Below, piece after piece: positions 58,885 through 64,000 of a stretch of DNA of 64,000 bases. Location: NCBI GenBank assembly GCA_023374045.1, contig CM041781.1, positions 142,840,982-142,904,981 on the forward strand. Direction: 5' to 3'. The notes under the pieces were generated by a model that saw nothing but the letters and a program-made list of their open reading frames with translations, was not told the DNA's origin and searched no databases. This stretch comes from Limonium bicolor (lineage: Eukaryota; Streptophyta; Magnoliopsida; Caryophyllales; Plumbaginaceae). Every line of letters starts with the position of its first letter. Position 1 is the first letter of the stretch. Both the position numbers and the translations under genes were made by a program.

Positions 58885-61301
58885 CTGCAAAAGAAAACAC
58901 ATCTAGATTAACAGAAGATAAACTACACTATACAAGAAGCAACTTCAAAAATAAAAAATCATTGAATGTGTATTCGAAGCCAGTAGCAGATTCTCATTTT
59001 CACAGTGGATATTCATATGTTTTTAACTCAGTAGCAGCAAGTATTACTGGTCAAATCAGAGAATGTGTATTCGAAGCATGAATGTGCAGAGACGTAGACG
59101 AAATATGAAGTTAACTCATAGATTGTAAACTGTTGTGTATTTTATTAACATGCCACTTTAACCATAACAGATAGCTTCCAATTTACTCTATATATGCTCA
59201 CAAGTGTAAAAGCATAGTACTTAACGCGCTGGAGCGGGGCAGATCAGCAAGCAATTGTAAGTAAAAATTGTTTTTCTGCTGCTACATATATACACAAACA
59301 TCCAACTAAAAATTGTAAGTAACAGAATTTGTGGTTCTAGATAATAACCTCTTATTACCATATGAGCAATCCTAAACACAACTTTTCGAGCCTAGCAAAA
59401 CCAGTTTGACTATTAGGTTCACATATGACAAACAGACACAAAAGTTTGTCTTGAAGGCAGCAACAATGGTATGAGAGCATTTTTATTTGCTAAAATAGCA
59501 TAAAAAAACTTTGAACTGTCTAAACTATATAGCCCAAATAATAGGAAAAGTTCTGCTAATTTTGAAATTCAGTCATGAGATTCCTCAGAAATTATCACAA
59601 ATAATATATGCACAGAACAGCTGTGAAAATGAGCTTGTCAACCTTTTGTTCAGGCACAATTAATAAAATAAAACCAGAGTGAAATGACCTAGCAAAATAT
59701 CAGTTTTTGTATTATGAAATAATGCCGAAGTAGATAAAAACTGCTGTAACATGCTTATATATAGTAGCCAGGATTGGCAAAACGGAAACGAGAATGATCT
59801 AATTTGGGAATGCTAAACCTCCTGAAACACTTAATTATTTTAAGAAATCCAAACTTTTGCCAAGATAGTAGCAGTATTTTTTGACAATGTATGTTCTGGA
59901 ATTCCATCTTAGGAATCAAAAGATTTCATAGCAACAATAATTGTATGCTGGAAAACAGTAACTAGCACAGAGACTAATCAATATTCAGGACTCTAAAATA
60001 TTGTTTGTCCAACAACTACCAGGCCTTGCGTGCTCATCTTTTCTCACTTCGTTTTAGTTGCAATACAATGAGAATGATCCAAACCATCAGCAGGTATATA
60101 CATTTACGTTTGTTTATGACAGGAATAATTAATGTCAAGCATCAGATTAATTAATTCCGCTGCGGCAAGTTGGCAAGAAATTATAGCTTTTCACGCTTGG
60201 TCATATTCCCTATACCAAGAACAGGGATCAAATAATGATAAATTTACTACAATTATGTTGTCAGAATGATAATAACTGGATTATTGGTAGTTTAATAGTG
60301 CAATATATATCCTACGGAATGAAAGGTCAAATAGTTAGTTTTATGTTATGTTTAAGTTTTACTTAATACTAGAAAGTCAACTAGCTAGTGTGTTATGTTA
60401 TCTCCAGACAACGGCCAGTGAGAGGTGGAGGGTTGAAGAATGTCACAAGAGACCAGCTGGTGGAATCCCTAATCTGAATATTCCATAAAGATCTGTAAAA
60501 AAATTTGATTTAAGTGGGGGTGGTGGTGTAGTCGATCGTTGGAATATTTAATTATTAGGATCCCACCACTGCTCTTGAGTCCTTACTTTCATACACAGGA
60601 ACAGGATAACTGGCTAGAATAGACCAAATCTGCTACTACAAGTTGGCTGCATAAAGCAACATAGCCCACCCAGGTAATTGATCTAATTCTTTTCTGCATA
60701 TTTGAAGGAATGATGTCCCTCAAAACCATACCAGTAATCGTTTCTCTAAAATTAGCCACACATATATTATTGTTGTTTGGCTATCTGACTTGAAAGTCTA
60801 ACTGCAGCATTAATCGATCAAGCCCACTAAAAGTAAGACAACATTCATCCTCCAATAATGTCTTCATCTCATCAACCGATGCGATTTAATCATCACCGAA
60901 TCCCACTAGTGAATTGCATTCCCTCTGCCAAGATCCGTCCACTGGAGACAAGAAGACAAAGTGCAATACAAAGTACAAATACAGCTACCTCTTAAAAAAA
61001 TATTACAAAAGTAGTCCGTCAAGCTGGCCGAAATATGCTAAATTTACTATTTACTATGCATGATGATGTGATTCCCCAAGTTTGTTCCAGTTGAGGGAAC
61101 AAGTTTACATGACACCACTGGGGTCTGTGGAATCTCCAACCACCATCATAAAAAGGAAGGAAAAGCAATCAACTAAACTTTCATCTGGTTTAGAGAGCAG
61201 AAAGCATACTTTATTAGTGGGAGTGGAGGATGGAGTATGAACGGAGTATGAAGTTTCTAATCAAGATGCATTAATTTCAGTCTGAAAGGCAAGAAAAGGA
61301 T

Positions 61302-61400
61302 TCACCCAGAATGGTGAGACAAGGATTATGAACCTAACTATACGATGTACGATGTCCATTCTGGATATTGTTTTTTAATTTGTCTCACCATTCTGGGTGA
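61302..61400 (+). repeat. Perfect 21-bp inverted repeat with 57-bp spacer
   Basis: Arms 61302-61322 (TCACCCAGAATGGTGAGACA and one more A) and 61380-61400 are exact reverse complements. It could be a small foldback element or an siRNA/miRNA-type hairpin. No clean target duplication is seen: AAGGAT occurs near both sides but not adjacent on the right. Confidence 0.85.
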
Positions 61401-61903
61401 TAAGGATAGAAATTCTGTAACAGTTCCATGTTTCGTATAATTGAATCTTAAGAAACCTAACTATAGCTGAGTCTAGAAACAAAAACTTAATTAACTTTTC
61501 TAGTGAAGTGTCGTGGAAAGTTACATCTTTATCATACAAAAGACACTGTACAGAATTTCTACCTTATCGTCTAATCCAATAAGCAGGTGAAATACCCCGT
61601 ATTAAAAATAGTGATACTTAATTAGGCTAATAGTAATTTAGAGGCTTAATTAAGAATAAATAATTATTAGGGAACAAATCCCGAAGAAAACGGATCTTAA
61701 AATGGATTAAAACACTAACGAACCTTAAAGCGCGTTTTTCGAGGTAACCGGGAAAACGTGTCTTTAAGCGGGTCAAATAGACTCGTAACAATTTTGGTCA
61801 ACTAATAATCATTAATAAATATTAATGAAGCTTTAGGACCAATAAAATCAATAAAACGAGAGATTAGTAAAAACTGTCAAAAACGGGAAGTTGTGGGTAG
61901 AAG

Positions 61904-61911
61904 TATAAATA
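61904..61911 (+). promoter_or_regulatory. TATA box of LTR-F
   Basis: TATAAATA, followed after about 40 bp by a GT run and a long pyrimidine-rich leader typical of plant 5' UTRs. Start of transcription is expected near 61935-61945. Confidence 0.65.
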
Positions 61912-63458
61912 ACCAAGAGTTATGTGTCCACTTTTAAAATAAAAAGTGCAATGTGTGTGTGTGTGTGGTGTGCCAGCCGGCCCCCCTCTCTATTTCACTC
62001 TCTCACACATCCCTCACTATTTACAAACAAACAAAAACAATTAAAACTCTCACTCTCACTTTTTCTACTCTCTCTCCTCCTCTCATTCTATTCTCTCACG
62101 TGGAAGCAGCCCCCTCCCTCTCTCTTTTTCCTTCTTCTTCCTCCAAGCCATGCGATTTCCATGGTGAACAAGAAAGACAACACAAAACAAAACCACCACC
62201 TTCTCTCCCTTGTAACTCCCTCCATACTTCTCCAAAAATTAAAAAACACCCCATTGTGTTCCTCTCTCCGAGAGCTACACTTTCATCTTTCCAAATCCAA
62301 AAACAAGCATTTTCGATTTTGAGGGTATATCCCATTTGAAGTTTCAGCACCACCATTAGAGCCACCTTGGTCTCCTTGTTCTTTCGAGGTAAAGATCTCT
62401 TTAAAACTCCATCTTTTTCCAGCTTAAAAAGGCAAAACGAATTTGGTGACTAAACCCTGGTTTGGTCTCTCTTGCTCCAGCCGATTTTGGCATTGTGGTG
62501 GTGTGAGAAATCTTGTTCTTGAGCTAACCCAAACAACTCTTGAGCTCTTGGAAGTATAAGTTTTCTACTAACCCTAAGACCTAGATTAAAACTTGATTAT
62601 GGTTAGGGTTAGTATTTAGCATTGAATGTGTATTGAAATATGTTTGTGTATGGGTTGTAGTGTTAGATTTGTTGAGTTTGCAAACCGAAGAGAGAAGAAG
62701 GAAGAAAGAAAAATCTAGAAGGGAAACAAGGTGAGAACTCTCATTGTGTAGTCTTGAGTATATATGTATGTAACAGATTTTATAATAAGTTTGAATTAAT
62801 AGTGAAAATGACAATGTGATAGTAGTGTAATGTGTATAGAGAAAACAAGGTTTTAAACCTTAAAGACATTTAAAAACTTGTAAAACAGATTGGGAAATGA
62901 GGGTTGAGTGCAGGAATTTTTATGTTGTTTTGGTATAGTATGGTGTATGGGAGCTTGTGTTTTGATGTTTATTGTAACAGGTGAGTTAAGTGTTGAAATG
63001 TGAGTAAAACATGTGGTGAGTGTATAAAAATACAAGGGAGACTATGGCAAAATTTACCTAGGATTGAACACTTAGTGAATTTAAACTAGGTGAATGAAGA
63101 GTGTTGTAACAGATTTTGTTAAGGAAAATAGAGGGTAAGTGGAGAGAGCTAGGTAATGAATTCTAGATGCATTAGGAGTGTTAGAATGACATTAGAAGAG
63201 GGAGATGTAGAGGAGAAGTGTAAGTGTTAAAATCTGTAGCATAAGGTAACTAGAGAAGAAACTATTGAGTGTTGAGTGAAACTTGGAAATTATGTGAGTA
63301 ATGAGTGTGGAATTGTGTAAGGAGTTAGGAAATGAACTAGGGTGTATTAGGAGGTTTAATTAATGTTATAACATGTGGGAATAAGTGTAGGAACAATGGG
63401 GAAGTAATGGGTAAAAGAGAGGATTGAAAACAGAAATTAAAATGCAAATACTGGGCTG

Positions 63459-63845
63459 GACCGGACTTGCGACCGGACTTGCAAGTCCGGTCGCCCAGAT
63501 TTACAAAGACGGGGAAGCTACTGGAATCGACCGGACTTGCGACCGGACATGCAAGTCCGGTCGGGCAGAAAAATTTCCCGTCAGAAAGCTACTGGAATCG
63601 ACCGGACTTGCGACCGGACATGCAAGTCCGGTCGAGCAGAAAAATTTCCCCTCGGTATGCTACTGGAATCGACCGGACTTGCGACCGGACTTGCAAGTCC
63701 GGTCGGCAGAAAAAATTTTCCGTAAGAATGTTACTGGATCGACCGACTTGCGACCGGACATGCAAGTCCGTCGGACCAAAAATTTTCCCGAAGAAACCTA
63801 CTGGAATGGACCGGACTTGCCAAGGTCGGTCGCAAGTCCGGTCCT
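63459..63845 (+). repeat. GACCGG hairpin array, six units, in LTR-F
   Basis: Units start at about 63459, 63529, 63600, 63671, 63741 and 63809 (68-71 bp). Each is GACCGGACTTGC, then GACCGGAC(A/T)TGC, then AAGTCCGGTC: two direct copies followed by one inverted. Spacers GCAGAAAAATTTCCC..TACTGGAATC are well conserved. Overlapping frames at 63424-63975 are translations of this repeat. Confidence 0.93.
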
Positions 63846-63848
63846 GAC

Positions 63849-63869
63849 AAAAAAAAAAAAAAAAAAAAA
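63849..63869 (+). repeat. Poly(A) run followed by TA/TG-rich repeat
   Basis: 21 A residues right after the last hairpin unit, then an AT-rich stretch with TATATGTATA repeats (63888-63945). It could be polymerase slippage; it is not an obvious retroposon tail. Confidence 0.85.
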
Positions 63870-64000
63870 TTATTTTAATTTAATAATAATTGTATATATA
63901 TATGTATATATGTATACCCATACATATATGTATATGTACATGTATGAAAGCATGCCAAAGTTAAGTAAGGAATAAAACCTAAGTAAAGGAAAAGTAAGTA

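Larger units (their letters stand above)
58053..61587 (+). mobile_element. CACTA (En/Spm-type) transposon, one end visible
   Basis: CACTACAAGAAA at 58053-58064 is the standard plant CACTA terminal repeat. CAA at 58050-58052 fits the 3-bp duplication. Subterminal repeats fill 58078-58600. I find no matching TTTCTTGTAGTG end in the window, so the other end is beyond LTR-F, which enters at 61588, or is lost. No transposase domain is recognisable in the 3.5 kb present. Confidence 0.8.
58601..61587. other. CACTA interior, largely unassigned
   Basis: Three kilobases of AT-rich DNA without a long open frame. There are exon-like patches: minus 58815-58884 (listed separately); plus 60410-60470, after an acceptor-like ATCTCCAG, reading GGGLKNVTRDQLVESLI then stop; minus about 60790-60900 reading VDEMKTLLEDECCLTFSGL. 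Each is short and I recognise none of them. A perfect inverted repeat is at 61302-61400. Confidence 0.4.
61588..64000 (+). repeat. LTR-F, 5' part of a long LTR running off the window
   Basis: TGAAATACCCC at 61588 follows GCAGG, the probable target duplication. The sequence is another subfamily. It has a TATA box (61904-61911), a GT microsatellite and CT-rich leader (61950-62110), a donor-like CGAGGTAAAG at 62387-62394, and a six-unit hairpin array (63459-63845). The two overlapping 128-132-codon frames at 61924-62339 lie in the CT-rich leader and are not recognised. Confidence 0.88.

Noticed and set aside
62640..62665. Second CACTA end (TTGTAGTG)
   Set aside because: Wrong upstream bases (GGG instead of TTTC), no CAA duplication, and it lies inside LTR-F.
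63424..63975. 183-codon and overlapping frames
   Set aside because: All are readings of the GACCGG hairpin array in different frames.

Overview
This window is nuclear DNA of a flowering plant, probably a large-genome eudicot; the sequence does not let me name the species. It is almost entirely nested long-terminal-repeat (LTR) retrotransposons plus the end of one CACTA DNA transposon. There is no intact host gene, rRNA, tRNA or CRISPR. The organism call rests on plant-type Athila, TAT/Retand and chromovirus-type Ty3/gypsy elements, their plant tRNA primer sites (TGGTATCAGAGC; GCGCCGTTGCCGGGGA; TGGCGACTCTGCTGGGGA) and a CACTACAAGAAA terminus.

Layout, left to right. 1-1429 is the 3' part of a plus-strand LTR (LTR-A). 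It interrupts an old minus-strand LTR (LTR-Y, 1430-3360 and 6911-7872), which is also split by a plus-strand solo LTR (LTR-B, 3361-6905, target duplication CTTAT). A minus-strand LTR of the LTR-B family (LTR-X) begins at 7873. It is split by a 4.9-kb minus-strand solo LTR (LTR-Z, 8595-13466, duplication CACAT) and then by an Athila element (duplication GAGAT). The Athila block is LTR1 (13804-15604), a full internal region with gag, pol and a third ORF (15605-25048), LTR2 (25049-26845), and a second internal region cut inside reverse transcriptase (26846-30524). At 30523 this is fused to a second copy of the LTR-X flank (30523-31295) and a third Athila LTR (31296-32611), so part of the block has been tandemly duplicated.

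From 32612 there are long-LTR elements with TGAAATACCCC...GGGGTGTTACA ends and initiator-Met primer sites. LTR-C (32612-37223) has a non-coding body. LTR-D (39809-41622, lacking its 5' part) has another non-coding body reaching 46210. Inserted there is a minus-strand, non-coding TAT/Retand-like element (46211-52058), which LTR-E (52059-55920) interrupts. LTR-E is followed by a primer site and a decayed gag (56138-57595) that appears to contain introns. Next come a short fragment resembling plant ALKBH1-like oxygenases (57780-58052) and a CACTA terminus at 58053. The CACTA interior runs to 61587, where a last LTR (LTR-F) begins and runs off the window.

The most notable patterns cross family boundaries. 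LTRs of the Athila and of the TGAAATACCCC families both carry short arrays of GGTCCGG/GTCCGAAC/GACCGG hairpins spaced about 70 bp apart. The TGAAATACCCC LTRs share a splice-donor-like AGGTAAGG about 0.8-1.1 kb from their start and a pyrimidine-CAG acceptor-like site about 350 bp before their end. With the intron-like gaps in gag this suggests a heavily spliced retrotransposon lineage. All coding regions are broken, so the locus reads as old, repeatedly invaded heterochromatin.
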